Counted from the stretch's first letter, positions 20,054 to 30,506 are shown. The stretch: 64,000 nt of DNA from Bacteroidales bacterium (GCA_029227175.1 JAQXZK010000012.1:1-64000); one strand, 5' to 3'. The notes: a model not told the origin generated them from the sequence alone. Numbers and translations: made by a program.

Positions 20054-21808
20054 TTATTCCCAACCCTTGTTCTGTTCGTAGTTGAACTTCAGAACATCAT
20101 TGAAAGGAATTGGACCATAAATCATGTGAGCATCATATTCACGCTTTTCAACTTCGAAAGTCTTATACACGCCATTCTCGAGTTTGATACCCATAGCAGG
20201 CTCTGTGAGGTCAGCCTTCCAGCGGCGCAAATCCCAGAAACGAACGCTTTCGAAACAAAGTTCGAGACGACGTTCGTTGCGAATCAATGTACGCATATCG
20301 TCCTTAGAAGTGATAGATTCGAGATATTTGTCCGGCTGAGCAAGGCCTGCGCGCTTGCGGATGGCGCCAATGACGTCACGTGCAGAGAAGCCATAAGTAC
20401 TTGCACCATCAGGGCCCCATGCTTCGTTGGCAGCCTCAGCATAAGCGAGGTACATCTCAGTAAAGCGAGAGTCGATAATCAAGTGCTTGGCTGTTGTAGT
20501 CTTACCGGTCTGGCAGTTTACGGCATCCTCACGCATGAGTTTGCGCAGATAGTAACCTGTACGAGTAGACTTAGCCACCTTATTCAGAGCATCATCAGAA
20601 GTACCTGTAAGGATATTGATAACAGCACTTCTCACCTTGCTCTTGTCGTAAACAACAGTTGTAGCAAGACGTGGGTCGCGGTTGTTATACGGTTTCTTCG
20701 GGTCGTAACCAGAAGCCGGGTCAGTAATAGGATAACCGTTCTTCATCGGGAACGCGTCTACAAAGTTCTGTGTAGGGTTAATCTGACCGCTACCATACTG
20801 TGTAGGAGGATAGTTGTTCATTTCCCAAGTATTGTTATCCTGCTGAGTACGACGCCAAATGATTTCCTTGGTATCCTTGCGGTCACCTGAAGAAAGTTCA
20901 GAGTCTTCCACCTGTGCTTTGAGGAACCAGAGATGTCCCTTCGGGTCAAGTCCGGCAATACCACCGTTTTCAGAAAGAATCTTGCCGGCAGCATCAGCAG
21001 CTGTAGTCCACTTAGCAGCGTCATTGCTTTTGTTGAAGGCCGGGCTAGCAGCAAGCAACGCGATGCGCACCTTGTAAGCCTTTACCGTGCGGGCGTCGAG
21101 ACGCTGACGTGCTTCGTCACCATACACCTTGTTATACTGCGTCAACGGGAATTCAGAGAAGCCATCCGGAACAACGGTAACGTCGCCATAAGCCTCAGGA
21201 AGATACTTCAACGATTCGTCAAGGTCGTTGTTGATACTCTGCACACATTCATCAAATGTATTGCGAGGATTAGAGAACTCAGCAATGTCCGTAATGAAGT
21301 GATCCCAAATAGGAGTACCAAGCATGTTGCCGCTTGTACCTTCACCACCGTGGTTGCGGAGCAAATAGTACTTTAAGATAGCACGAAGGGCATAAGACTC
21401 ACCGGTGAAACGACGTACGTATGCCTTTGCCATTACTGCATCCTTGGAGTTCCAAGATACCTGGTCAACAATCTCGAGGAACTTGTTGATATTCATGATA
21501 GCCTTATAGCTGTTATCCCAAACTGATTCAGGATTGTTCATGGCAGTCCAACCACCGGTTGCAATCTTGCGATAGCCATTAGATGATACGTTGGACACAG
21601 CGTCATCGGTACCTACCTCGTCAAACTTGTAGCTATATGTAGGAACTAATGTGTAGGCATACGTCAACAAGCCTTCTGCATAATATGGGTCTGTGAGGAG
21701 GCGTTCCTCGGTGCTATGGTTGTCATCCTCTGGATTAAACTGGTCATCACACGCCACAAAGAATGGAGCGATAGCAAACAGACCAACCAATAATTTTGAG
21801 TATTTCAT
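20054..21808 (-). CDS. SusD/RagB family outer-membrane lipoprotein (second pair)
   Basis: A 584-aa glycan-binding lipoprotein that caps the SusC channel of the gene before it. The start at 21808 gives a signal peptide MKYSKLLVGLFAIAPFFVAC with the lipobox Cys at residue 20. The upstream frame to 21886 overlaps the susC gene and lacks a signal. Tetratricopeptide-like helices and the C-terminal RNERRLELCFESVRFWDLRRW block are the classic SusD signature. It lies 22 bp after its susC partner. Confidence 0.93.
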   Translation of the reverse strand: MKYSKLLVGLFAIAPFFVACDDQFNPEDDNHSTEERLLTDPYYAEGLLTYAYTLVPTYSYKFDEVGTDDAVSNVSSNGYRKIATGGWTAMNNPESVWDNSYKAIMNINKFLEIVDQVSWNSKDAVMAKAYVRRFTGESYALRAILKYYLLRNHGGEGTSGNMLGTPIWDHFITDIAEFSNPRNTFDECVQSINNDLDESLKYLPEAYGDVTVVPDGFSEFPLTQYNKVYGDEARQRLDARTVKAYKVRIALLAASPAFNKSNDAAKWTTAADAAGKILSENGGIAGLDPKGHLWFLKAQVEDSELSSGDRKDTKEIIWRRTQQDNNTWEMNNYPPTQYGSGQINPTQNFVDAFPMKNGYPITDPASGYDPKKPYNNRDPRLATTVVYDKSKVRSAVINILTGTSDDALNKVAKSTRTGYYLRKLMREDAVNCQTGKTTTAKHLIIDSRFTEMYLAYAEAANEAWGPDGASTYGFSARDVIGAIRKRAGLAQPDKYLESITSKDDMRTLIRNERRLELCFESVRFWDLRRWKADLTEPAMGIKLENGVYKTFEVEKREYDAHMIYGPIPFNDVLKFNYEQNKGWE

Positions 21809-21830
21809 AATGCAATAGGTTTTAAAATCA

Positions 21831-24800
21831 TTAGAATGAAGACTTGAAACCAATAGAGAAGCTTCTATACTGAGGCTCTGAACCAACGTTCAAGTCCATG
21901 ATTTTGTGGTTTTTGCCAAAGCGAACAAGGTTGCTTGCATCCACATACACGCTCATGTTCTTCATCATCATCTTAGAAACAGCCTTCAACGGCAAGTTGT
22001 AGGTGAACTGTACCTTGCGGATGCGGAAGTAATCCTGACTATACAACCAGAAGCTTGAACGACGAAGGTTGTTGTTACCGGCTTCTGTAGTGATACGCGG
22101 ATACTTGGCAGAGGTATTTGTTGATGTCCAGCTGTCAAGAGCGATTTCAGAATACTTGTCGGTTGAGTCCATCCAGTAGTAAGAGTTCTCCATGAATGTC
22201 TTGGCACCTGAACGGCCTTCACCAAGGATATAGAGGTCGAAGTTCTTCCAACCGAGCTTCAATTCCAAAGAACCGGAGAATGGAGCGTTCCAACGACGGA
22301 GGTAAACCTGGTCGTTATCGTCGATCTTACCGTCATTGTTCTGGTCCTTGTACTTGATATCACCCGGGCGTACAGTACCGAAGGTCTGAACAGGGCTTGA
22401 ATCGATTTCCTGTTGTGACTGGAAGAGGCCAAGGGCTTCAAGGCCCCATGTGCCATCTACCGGATGACCGGCATGATACTGATAGTCGTTTTCGTATACC
22501 TCGTTCACGACGTCACGTCTTGAGGTTACATAGAGCATGTTCACACCAGCCATGAAGCGGAAGTCGCCCCAGGTCTTTCTGAACTTGATACCCAGATCAA
22601 AACCATCGTAGCTGTCTTCTTCGAAGTTTCTGTAAGGAACAAAGATTGAATACCAGCTCGGATAGATGGTGCTCGGACGTACCACCTGGTTCATGTATTT
22701 CTCATGATAGTAGTTGAAGTCGAGAGAGAGAGACTTGTTGAAGAAGGTTGCTTCCAAACCAACGTTGATTTCACGACGTTCCGGATAGGTAAGGTCAAAG
22801 TTTGCACCCTGGCTTGAGATAACACCCGGACGGCTCTTGATACCCTCATCCCAGTAGAATGTACCGGATGTACCATAGAGAGCATCGTAGAGGTAGTAGC
22901 TACCGAGGTCTTGGTCAGACTTGAGCATACCGCCAGAAATCTTCAACTTCAAGTAGTCAATGGCCGTTGCATCTTGCATGAAGTCTTCATTGCTGATGAC
23001 CCAACCGAGGGCTACAGATGGAGAGAAACCACCGCGATGACCCTTAGCAAGTTTCACTGAACGTGCATAGTTGCCACTGAAGTCAATCATGTACTTCTTG
23101 TTGAATGTGTAGTTCAACTGAAGAGCGAGGTGAGTCTGCTTCTTAGACTGGAAGGTACCACCGAGCTTAAACTGTGAACCATAGCCAATCAAGTTAGCAA
23201 ATACATGGTGTACATCGTTGAACGTACGGTCGTAAGCGAAGTTTGCATAGAAGCCGAAACGTCTCTGGAAGGTTGTATTACCAACACTCTGTGTACCCGG
23301 ACGGCTATCTGTACCAATCTGCTTCAGAGCAACGATGCGGTCATTGGCATCCCAAGTAGGCTCGTATACAGAATAGGTGTTGTAAACGGTCTGGTCGTAA
23401 GAGTTGAAAAAGTCGAAACTGAAGTTGGTATGGAAAGAGAGACCCGGGGTAATGGCAGCAAGGTCAAAGTCAACGCGGTTGTTGAAAGAGAACTTACGTG
23501 TTACGCCTGAATAAGTACCACCTGCATAACCGTTAGAGAAAGCATTGGTAGTAAATGAGGTTGTACCACCCAACAAGTATTCGCCATTCACGTCGGTCTT
23601 GTGAGCAATGAGTTCCGGAATATCCTTATCCATCATATAGATAGGAAGCAACGGAGCAAACTCGAACGGACGGCGTGAAGCAGCCTCGCTCCAGAAGTTA
23701 CCGCGACCGGTGTTGTTCTGACCGAAATAAGCAGTACCATCAACGGCTGTCTTGATCCAATCGTTAATTTTCAAGTCAACGTTTGCACGAACAGTGAAGA
23801 TATTGTTGCGGGCATTCTTGAAATCACCGAATTTCAGCAGACCACCGGCAGAGTACATACCAACGTTAGCATAGAACTGTGCCACATCGTTACCACCTTC
23901 GAAGATACCGTCTACGTCTACGTAGTTTTTCATGCTACGTACATAGTCGCTTGAATAGTAGTCGTTGTTCGGATAACGATAGATATTGGCACCGCTACCG
24001 TATTTAGCGATGGTCTCGTCAGAATAAGTAGCTGACTGACCGTCCATGATACGGTTGGCATTGTATGCCTTCATGTACTGTTCGGAAGACAGATACTTCG
24101 GGGTCTCGAGCGGAGTTGAAATACCGAAGTTGGTAGAGAAGGAAGCTGTCGTCTTATGGGCAGCACCACGCTTGGTGTTGATGAGGATCACACCGTTCAT
24201 GGCTGCTGTACCATACAGAACCGCAGCACTTACGTCCTTCAATACGGTAATGCTCTCGATGTCTTCGGCACGGAGGTTGGTAATGTCGCGCGGGAGACCG
24301 TCTACGATACAGAGCGCGTTACCTGACTTGGTACCGGTACCTGACTCGGAAGAAATATCAATGCCGACACCGATACCACGGATATTGGTACCGCCCAACA
24401 TACCTTGAGCGCGACCTTCGAGAATACTGTTGGCCCAGCGTTCATGGCTGTTCTGGAGCAATTCCTGTACGTTTACGGTAGAGTATGCGCTGATGACGTC
24501 ACCCTTGTGTGCCTTACGGAACGCGAGGTTGACTTTATCCTTCTCGCCATACATGTATGCTGAAGACTTCAAGGCAATTTCACTTGCCTCCATAGCCTCA
24601 GTTACGCTCATCACACTGGTATCGAATCCCTCAGCCTCAACGACAACCTTATCGGTCGTGATTGCAGAAATCACGAATTTACCGTCGGCATCTGATACAG
24701 CATAATACTTACCACACCAGATTTCAGCATTTGGGATAGGATCACCATTCTCATCCTGTACAGATGATTCTATTATCACTGTTTTATCCTTTTGCTTCTG

Positions 24801-24875
24801 AGCCCATATTCCGCTTGGGAAAGCGAACATGGCAGCAAACAGGAAAACCAATACTTTAATATATGATGTTTTCAT
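21831..24875 (-). CDS. SusC/RagA TonB-dependent outer-membrane transporter (second pair)
   Basis: A 1014-aa import channel for glycan pieces, driven by TonB. A signal peptide (to IWAQ) is followed by a carboxypeptidase-regulatory-like domain (residues 33-100), a plug with GLPRDITNLRAEDIESITVLKDVSAAVLYG-type sequence (around 190-220) and a 22-strand barrel ending in SIGFKSSF with the terminal Phe. The usual VVVVGYG motif before the plug is absent; the chain there reads KDKVNLAFRKAHKGD instead, a variant found in a SusC subgroup. It lies 28 bp after the first susD gene. Confidence 0.95.
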   Translation of the reverse strand: MKTSYIKVLVFLFAAMFAFPSGIWAQKQKDKTVIIESSVQDENGDPIPNAEIWCGKYYAVSDADGKFVISAITTDKVVVEAEGFDTSVMSVTEAMEASEIALKSSAYMYGEKDKVNLAFRKAHKGDVISAYSTVNVQELLQNSHERWANSILEGRAQGMLGGTNIRGIGVGIDISSESGTGTKSGNALCIVDGLPRDITNLRAEDIESITVLKDVSAAVLYGTAAMNGVILINTKRGAAHKTTASFSTNFGISTPLETPKYLSSEQYMKAYNANRIMDGQSATYSDETIAKYGSGANIYRYPNNDYYSSDYVRSMKNYVDVDGIFEGGNDVAQFYANVGMYSAGGLLKFGDFKNARNNIFTVRANVDLKINDWIKTAVDGTAYFGQNNTGRGNFWSEAASRRPFEFAPLLPIYMMDKDIPELIAHKTDVNGEYLLGGTTSFTTNAFSNGYAGGTYSGVTRKFSFNNRVDFDLAAITPGLSFHTNFSFDFFNSYDQTVYNTYSVYEPTWDANDRIVALKQIGTDSRPGTQSVGNTTFQRRFGFYANFAYDRTFNDVHHVFANLIGYGSQFKLGGTFQSKKQTHLALQLNYTFNKKYMIDFSGNYARSVKLAKGHRGGFSPSVALGWVISNEDFMQDATAIDYLKLKISGGMLKSDQDLGSYYLYDALYGTSGTFYWDEGIKSRPGVISSQGANFDLTYPERREINVGLEATFFNKSLSLDFNYYHEKYMNQVVRPSTIYPSWYSIFVPYRNFEEDSYDGFDLGIKFRKTWGDFRFMAGVNMLYVTSRRDVVNEVYENDYQYHAGHPVDGTWGLEALGLFQSQQEIDSSPVQTFGTVRPGDIKYKDQNNDGKIDDNDQVYLRRWNAPFSGSLELKLGWKNFDLYILGEGRSGAKTFMENSYYWMDSTDKYSEIALDSWTSTNTSAKYPRITTEAGNNNLRRSSFWLYSQDYFRIRKVQFTYNLPLKAVSKMMMKNMSVYVDASNLVRFGKNHKIMDLNVGSEPQYRSFSIGFKSSF

Positions 24876-24903
24876 ACGCTATTCTTATTTATAGACGTTT
24901 TGT

Positions 24904-26718
24904 TTACCAACCCGGATTCTGATAGAAGCCCTTGTAAATCTTTGTATACTTCACCTGAATCGGGAGCCAGTTGTGCTTCTTGGACGCAGCACGTGTAATC
25001 ACGACGCGTTCACGGAAGTTGCAAGGCTTACCATTTGCATCAAGGTCAAAGTCAATAGCAGTCTTATTCAAATATTTCGGGTCATAGTTCAAGTTCCAGC
25101 GGCGGAGGTCGCAGAAACGAGCACCTTCCATAAAGAGCTCAACGGCACGCTCACGGATGAGGTTGTCGAAGAACACTTCCTTGGATGCTGTGTACTTGGC
25201 GGTAAGATTCGGAACCGTAGCACGGTTGCGGATAGCATTTACAGCGTCTTCTGCAGTCAGAGAGCAGTTGCTTGCCTTAGCCTTCGGGCCACCACCGGTC
25301 ATCCAGTTCACTGCTTCGGCATACATCAGGTAGCAGTCAGAGAGACGAAGGAATGCCTGGAATGCCTGCAAGCCATCGACTGAAGAGCTGGTGAAGGCTT
25401 TACCCATACCGTTGAACTTACGCTGATAGTAACCTGTCGCGCAAGGAGGATTGTTGGTGGCCTTCGTGCGGAGCTCTCCACCGACCTCAAGCTTAGCATA
25501 GTTGGGCTTACCGGAGATATTACAGATGCGGTCACCATGCTTGATGATGCTCTTGTAGAAACGAGGGTCGCGATTCTTCCAAGGATCCTGTGGGTCGTAA
25601 CCGGAATCCGGGTCGTCAAGCGGAAGGCCATTGGCCATACCGAAGTTCTTCACGATATTTTCCGTTGGCACGTCACCTGAACTACCGGAGTTCATACCGA
25701 GGCAACCCGGGACAGTACCACCCATGGATGACCAGCGGGTACGGTTCGTCTCATAGATAGTAGGCATCAAGATACCTTCTGTTCCACCCGGACGCTTGTT
25801 GCTGAAGCGGAAGAAGATGTCATCATAGGTTGCCCAATCCTGCAGTTTGTAACGACCGGTTGACTTGGCCAGTTCAATCATTTCACCGAACGCCTCGGCT
25901 GCCTTCTGACAGAGAGCAGGGTCAAATGTGTTGCTGCCTGTTGCTTCTTCGTTTATCATCGGGCTGGCTGCATAGAGATATGCCTTGCCGAGATAACCCA
26001 ATGCGAAGAACTTGTTCACACGCTGTGCGTTGTGACCTTTGGTTGCCTGACCGGCTGTTGTTTCATCCCAATTAACCGGCAGGATGTCTGCTGCCGCACG
26101 GAAGTCCTTCACCATTTCAAGTGCTGTCTGCTGGAAATTGAGACGGGTGTACTCTTCGGTTGTCATATCTTCTGACGCACCGATGGCGTGTGTGATGTAT
26201 GGCATACCGCCCCAGAAACGACAGATTTCAAAATAGAAGAAACCGCGAAAGAAGAGAGCCTGACCCTTCAACAACTTGTATTCTTCTTCTGTACCATGGA
26301 AAAGGCTTTCACCTTCGGCTGGGTCAAGAGCTTCGAGAGCCAAGTTGGCCTTACGGATAGCATACCATGACCATTCCCAAATACGGCGGTTACGGGTGGT
26401 GTTATCCTGTGGATTGGCGGTCTTTCCATACAGATAACCGCTGGCATTCCAATAATCGCCAAGGTCAAACGGATAGATGCTCGGGCCCAGGTTTTCGTCT
26501 GCGAAGGAGTAGTTGTTCCAAGCACCGCACTTATCCGGGTCAGCAATACATCTGTACAAAGATTCGATGAAACCCTGGAAACTGGTAAAATCGCCATAGA
26601 CGTCGGCCGCTGTAATATCAGAGCTCGGAGCCTTGTCAAGATAGGACTCACAAGAAGTCATAGGCATAACCATGACTGCCGCCAAGACTACATATAATAG
26701 TTTCTTAATCTTTTTCAT
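24904..26718 (-). CDS. SusD/RagB family outer-membrane lipoprotein (first pair)
   Basis: A 604-aa surface lipoprotein with signal peptide and lipobox MTSC (Cys23), followed by ESYLDKAPSSDIT, the standard N-terminal SusD motif. It has FFRGFFYFEICRFWGGMPY near residues 154-172 and the C-terminal RERAVELFMEGARFCDLRRW block. It starts 12 bp after the first susC stop and would form the lid of that channel. It is distinct in sequence from the second SusD, so the two pairs probably handle different parts or sizes of the glycan. Confidence 0.95.
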   Translation of the reverse strand: MKKIKKLLYVVLAAVMVMPMTSCESYLDKAPSSDITAADVYGDFTSFQGFIESLYRCIADPDKCGAWNNYSFADENLGPSIYPFDLGDYWNASGYLYGKTANPQDNTTRNRRIWEWSWYAIRKANLALEALDPAEGESLFHGTEEEYKLLKGQALFFRGFFYFEICRFWGGMPYITHAIGASEDMTTEEYTRLNFQQTALEMVKDFRAAADILPVNWDETTAGQATKGHNAQRVNKFFALGYLGKAYLYAASPMINEEATGSNTFDPALCQKAAEAFGEMIELAKSTGRYKLQDWATYDDIFFRFSNKRPGGTEGILMPTIYETNRTRWSSMGGTVPGCLGMNSGSSGDVPTENIVKNFGMANGLPLDDPDSGYDPQDPWKNRDPRFYKSIIKHGDRICNISGKPNYAKLEVGGELRTKATNNPPCATGYYQRKFNGMGKAFTSSSVDGLQAFQAFLRLSDCYLMYAEAVNWMTGGGPKAKASNCSLTAEDAVNAIRNRATVPNLTAKYTASKEVFFDNLIRERAVELFMEGARFCDLRRWNLNYDPKYLNKTAIDFDLDANGKPCNFRERVVITRAASKKHNWLPIQVKYTKIYKGFYQNPGW

Positions 26719-26730
26719 ACTGATTCATTT

Positions 26731-29700
26731 TTAGAATGAGAGGTCGATACCCAAATTGATACGCTTCAGTGTCGGGTAAGCACCTTCAGTTGCACTACCA
26801 CCACTGTAAGTAGAAGTACGGTCATCAGGAAGGTCTGACCAGAAGAAGAGGTTGTTACCGTTAGCAAAGATGCGCAGGTTGTCACAACCGATTTTCTTGA
26901 GCACCTTGTTTTTCTTGAATGTATAAGCGAGCTCTATGTTCTGGAGACGGATGTAAGAAGCATCGTAAACGAAGAAGTCACCAATGTTCTCGGCCTGGGT
27001 CTTGTAACGAGGTACCCAAGATGTTCCGTTAGGATTGTCCTTTGACCAGTAGTCACGCTGTGAACCGAACACGCAGTCATAGAAGTTTGGGAAGTTATCA
27101 AAGTTGATGACGCGGGTCGCGTTGTTGGCACCGGTGAACTGAACCATGAAGCTCCATCCCTTATAGTCAAGACCGAGTGATACAGAGCCTGTATTCTGCG
27201 GGATAGAAGAGTAACCAATTGGAGGTGTATCATCACTGTTCTTGATAACACCGTCGGCGTTGAAGTCGAGCATGTTGTAGAAGCCCGGAATCTTTTGTCC
27301 GTCGTTGCTTTCAGTCGGTACACTGGCAAAGACGTCATCCCAGCTCTTGTACATTTCAGCACGAACCTTGTTCTTGGTCTGTCCAATCTGATAACCGGCA
27401 GCCTTCAAGTAAGAGAGCTGGAGCTTCGGGTCATCCTTTTCGAGAATCTCGTTCTCGTTGTGGTTGAAGTTAGCCTTTACCCAGAAGAAGAGCTTCTTAG
27501 TGAGGTTCTTGTTGAAACCGACTTCAATTTCATAACCCTTTGAGTCAACCTTACCGATGTTGGCACTCGGAGCTGTTGCTCCGTAGAAGATAGGAATACT
27601 ACGTGAACCACCACCGAGGAGGATGTCACGACGCTTCTCTGTAAAGTAGTCGAAACTGAAGGTGAACATATCCTTGAAGAAACCGGCTTCAAGACCGAAG
27701 TTCATCTTGGTTGCTGTTTCCCAATGGATATCGGGGTTACCTACCACTGATTCATAGTAGTTCTTGTAAGGGCTCTTGGTGTTGTAGTTGGCACCTAACC
27801 ATGCTACGTTTCCACTCAAACCATACTGTGAAGCATAGAGCCAACGAGCACTAGAGATGTTGTCGTCACCGACCTTACCCCAGCTGGCGCGGAACTTGGC
27901 ACGGTTCACAGCATCGAGTTTCCAGAATTTTTCGTTGGTGATATACCAACCGACAGCTACAGATGGGAAGAAGTCGAAGCGATAACCCGGGCCGAACTGT
28001 TCGGAACCGTTGTATGCGCCGTTCGCTTCAAGTAAGTAGCGGCTATCAAAGTCGTAAGTAGCACGGAATACCCAGTCTTCGCGGTATTTCTTGAACATGC
28101 TACCTGACGCATATTCTTCACGCTTGAACACACCCATCGCACTGGCATTATGCTTGCCGAATGTGCGGTTCCAAGCCAACTGCGCCTGATAAACCATACG
28201 ACGTACCACCGGAATACCGCTTGACCAGTTCTGGCCAGAACCTACCTCTTCTTCACGGAGTGACCAACGACCCGGAATCCAGTCGAAGTCGTCACTACTT
28301 TCCGGATAAATGGTAGTGTATTCGCTCGGGTCCTGATCCGGTCCTTCGTAAAGCATCCAGTTGATGTACTTATAAGGAACGGTTGTACGAGACTCGGACG
28401 GACGTACAGAGTTCTGCTGGTCATAAACACCACCTTCTGAACGGATGCTGTTGTCATAAGAAAGAGAAGCAGAAAGTTTCAAACCCTTTGTGATGAAAGC
28501 AAGATCCTGTTCCAACTTGAAGGTTGCGTTCAACTGCGTGGCACGTGTCTGACGGATACCTAAGTTGTAAACTACGGCAATCGGGTTGATGGAGTTGTTG
28601 GTACCATCTGAATAACAGCCATAGTAACCATCGTCATACATAGGCAGATACTGGTTAGGAGCCTTTGAGTAGGTTGCTGACCACATCCAGTGGTCGGCAC
28701 GGCCGGTAGAACCTTCGTTGTTGTAGTTTGTATTCTTGCGACTGAAGAAACCGGAGAGGTCCATCTTGATTTTCGTTGTATTGGTCAACTGGAAGTCGAT
28801 GTTACTACGGAAGTTCAGACGGTCGAAGTTGTAGTTCGGAGAATAGGTCTTGTAGTTCGGATAGTATTTGAACATATCACCTTCATGGAGATAAGCCATA
28901 GAACCGAAGTACTGCAAGCGCTTTGTACCACCACGTGCACTTACCGTGAAACGATGGGTGTTGACACCGAGGCTCTTAAACATGGCGTCTTCCCAGTCTA
29001 CGTTAGGATAAATCTTGGCTTCTTCTTCGGTTTGGTTGCGGAAGTGGCGGATGATGTCGTAAGGCACATAGTCGGCCCAAGACGGTTCGTTCAGCACACC
29101 TTCACGCTCGATGGCTTCGTCGCGCATCATCAAAGCATCGTATGAGTCGAGCTTGTCAGGCTGGCGAGAAAGCATCTTACCTGTCACTGTGTAGTTGAAG
29201 TTCAGTTTTGTCTTACCCTCGGAACCACGTTTGGTCGTGATAAGGATTACACCATTGGCACCCTTCACACCGAATACGGCAGTAGCAGAAGCATCCTTCA
29301 AGATAGAAATGTGCTCTACTTCATTCACGTCCACGTTGTTCATTGAGCGTTCTACACCGTCGACGAGAACGAGCGGACCACCACCGTTCCAGGTCGTTTG
29401 ACCGCGGATGTACATACTCGTGGCACTCTGACCGGTGAGGACACCACCCGGTTCACCAGAAGAAGACAAAGATACCAAACCTGGCATCTGACCTTGCAGG
29501 CTTTCTGACAAGTCGCTTGAGTTACCTGCTCGACGCAAGTTCTCGCTGCCAACCTGAGAAATGGAGCCCACAACGCTCTCTTTCTTCTGAACGCCATAAC
29601 CAACTACAACGACTTCACTCAGAATTTCTGAGTCCTCAGCCATTTGCACATTGATGGTCTTTTGTTTGCCGACCTTAATCTCTTTGGTAGAGAAACCGAC

Positions 29701-29952
29701 AAATGAGAAGACCAAAGTGGCGTTGCTTGGCACATTTGACAAGTTATACTTACCGTTAATGTCGGTAATCACACCCGTCGTTGTACCCTTGACCTGAACA
29801 TTCACGCCCGGCAGAGGTTCATTTAAGTCGTCCGTGACATAACCGGAGACCGTCTGACCCTGTGCAAACGCTTGCATGTTCATGCCAAACACCAAAGCCA
29901 GCATCCAGACAATTGTCTGAATAGACTTAAAATGAAAAACATTGCTTTTCAT
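26731..29952 (-). CDS. SusC/RagA TonB-dependent outer-membrane transporter (first pair)
   Basis: A roughly 1073-aa channel and first gene of the PUL. The signal peptide ends near QAFAQ, then comes the regulatory-like domain TVSGYVTDDLNEPLPGVNV, the canonical VVVVGYGVQKK TonB-box region, a plug (VDGVERSMNNVDVNEVEHISILKD) and a barrel ending INLGIDLSF. There is no STN domain, so it should not signal to a FecR/ECF sigma pair. ATGs at 29958 and 29952 are both possible; MKSNVF at 29952 is the usual form. A CTTG-N20-TATCTTTG promoter lies 124 bp upstream. Confidence 0.95.
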   Translation of the reverse strand: MKSNVFHFKSIQTIVWMLALVFGMNMQAFAQGQTVSGYVTDDLNEPLPGVNVQVKGTTTGVITDINGKYNLSNVPSNATLVFSFVGFSTKEIKVGKQKTINVQMAEDSEILSEVVVVGYGVQKKESVVGSISQVGSENLRRAGNSSDLSESLQGQMPGLVSLSSSGEPGGVLTGQSATSMYIRGQTTWNGGGPLVLVDGVERSMNNVDVNEVEHISILKDASATAVFGVKGANGVILITTKRGSEGKTKLNFNYTVTGKMLSRQPDKLDSYDALMMRDEAIEREGVLNEPSWADYVPYDIIRHFRNQTEEEAKIYPNVDWEDAMFKSLGVNTHRFTVSARGGTKRLQYFGSMAYLHEGDMFKYYPNYKTYSPNYNFDRLNFRSNIDFQLTNTTKIKMDLSGFFSRKNTNYNNEGSTGRADHWMWSATYSKAPNQYLPMYDDGYYGCYSDGTNNSINPIAVVYNLGIRQTRATQLNATFKLEQDLAFITKGLKLSASLSYDNSIRSEGGVYDQQNSVRPSESRTTVPYKYINWMLYEGPDQDPSEYTTIYPESSDDFDWIPGRWSLREEEVGSGQNWSSGIPVVRRMVYQAQLAWNRTFGKHNASAMGVFKREEYASGSMFKKYREDWVFRATYDFDSRYLLEANGAYNGSEQFGPGYRFDFFPSVAVGWYITNEKFWKLDAVNRAKFRASWGKVGDDNISSARWLYASQYGLSGNVAWLGANYNTKSPYKNYYESVVGNPDIHWETATKMNFGLEAGFFKDMFTFSFDYFTEKRRDILLGGGSRSIPIFYGATAPSANIGKVDSKGYEIEVGFNKNLTKKLFFWVKANFNHNENEILEKDDPKLQLSYLKAAGYQIGQTKNKVRAEMYKSWDDVFASVPTESNDGQKIPGFYNMLDFNADGVIKNSDDTPPIGYSSIPQNTGSVSLGLDYKGWSFMVQFTGANNATRVINFDNFPNFYDCVFGSQRDYWSKDNPNGTSWVPRYKTQAENIGDFFVYDASYIRLQNIELAYTFKKNKVLKKIGCDNLRIFANGNNLFFWSDLPDDRTSTYSGGSATEGAYPTLKRINLGIDLSF

Positions 29953-30075
29953 AGGCATTGAATCATTTTTGGTTTAACATTAGATTTTAAATTAAGTTTA
30001 ACATTAGTTTGGTTTCAAGGCATTTACAATCAATGCTACCCCGTTTTTAACCCGGGCATAGCACCTTTGATTCGT

Positions 30076-30107
30076 CAAAGATACCTTTATTAACGCAAAT
30101 AAACAAG
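30076..30107 (-). promoter_or_regulatory. PUL promoter, CTTG-N20-TATCTTTG
   Basis: On the minus strand TATCTTTG (plus 30076-30083) is a perfect -7 box and CTTG (30104-30107) a 3-of-4 match to -33, 20 bp apart. The predicted start near 30069 leaves a leader of about 115 nt before susC. Confidence 0.7.
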
Positions 30108-30276
30108 ATAAAACAGTTTTATTTTCAAAATAATGCCTTTTCGGACAAGAATATCTTGGGGAGGGGTAAAAATAAGACAGATAGACAACCGAAGGAGTCC
30201 GAGACAAGTTCTCTTACCGCCCAATCGGCCCGTTTTGATTCGGGTAAAAAGAAAACTCCATCGGGAGGAGATTTTC

Positions 30277-30294
30277 GTTACCTCGCGAGGTAAC
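30277..30294. promoter_or_regulatory. 18-bp perfect palindrome upstream of the PUL promoter
   Basis: GTTACCTCGCGAGGTAAC equals its own reverse complement. It lies about 190 bp upstream of the PUL promoter. The A tract follows on the plus strand, so it does not look like a terminator in either direction. An operator is possible. Confidence 0.4.
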
Positions 30295-30465
30295 AAAAAA
30301 AAGGGCTTTTTTACGTTTCCAGAATTTCTTCTCCTCCTTGCCCTTTTTCACTCCCCATAAATCTCCGAAATTGCGCCCTCGACCTTCAATTCAAATCCGT
30401 TAAACCTTCATCCAATTCTCTCCCTTACTCCTTTTTTTTGTTCCGTTTATATTTGTTAAAAAAAT

Positions 30466-30506
30466 GGGACTTACTTGGGAGGAACTTGGGACTTACTTGG
30501 GAGGAG
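30466..30506. repeat. 22-bp tandem direct repeat upstream of the PUL
   Basis: GGGACTTACTTGGGAGGA occurs at 30466 and again at 30488, so the period is 22 bp (two helical turns). It is about 380 bp upstream of the PUL promoter. Direct repeats at helical phase suit a two-site regulator; none is encoded here. Confidence 0.55.

Noticed and set aside
11356..29952. ECF sigma/anti-sigma control of the PUL
   Set aside because: Neither SusC has the N-terminal STN domain needed for that signalling and no sigma or anti-sigma gene is present.
30133..30360. 75-codon frame upstream of the PUL
   Set aside because: Composition is non-protein-like (basic and Phe-rich), it spans the palindrome, and it lies opposite to the PUL promoter.
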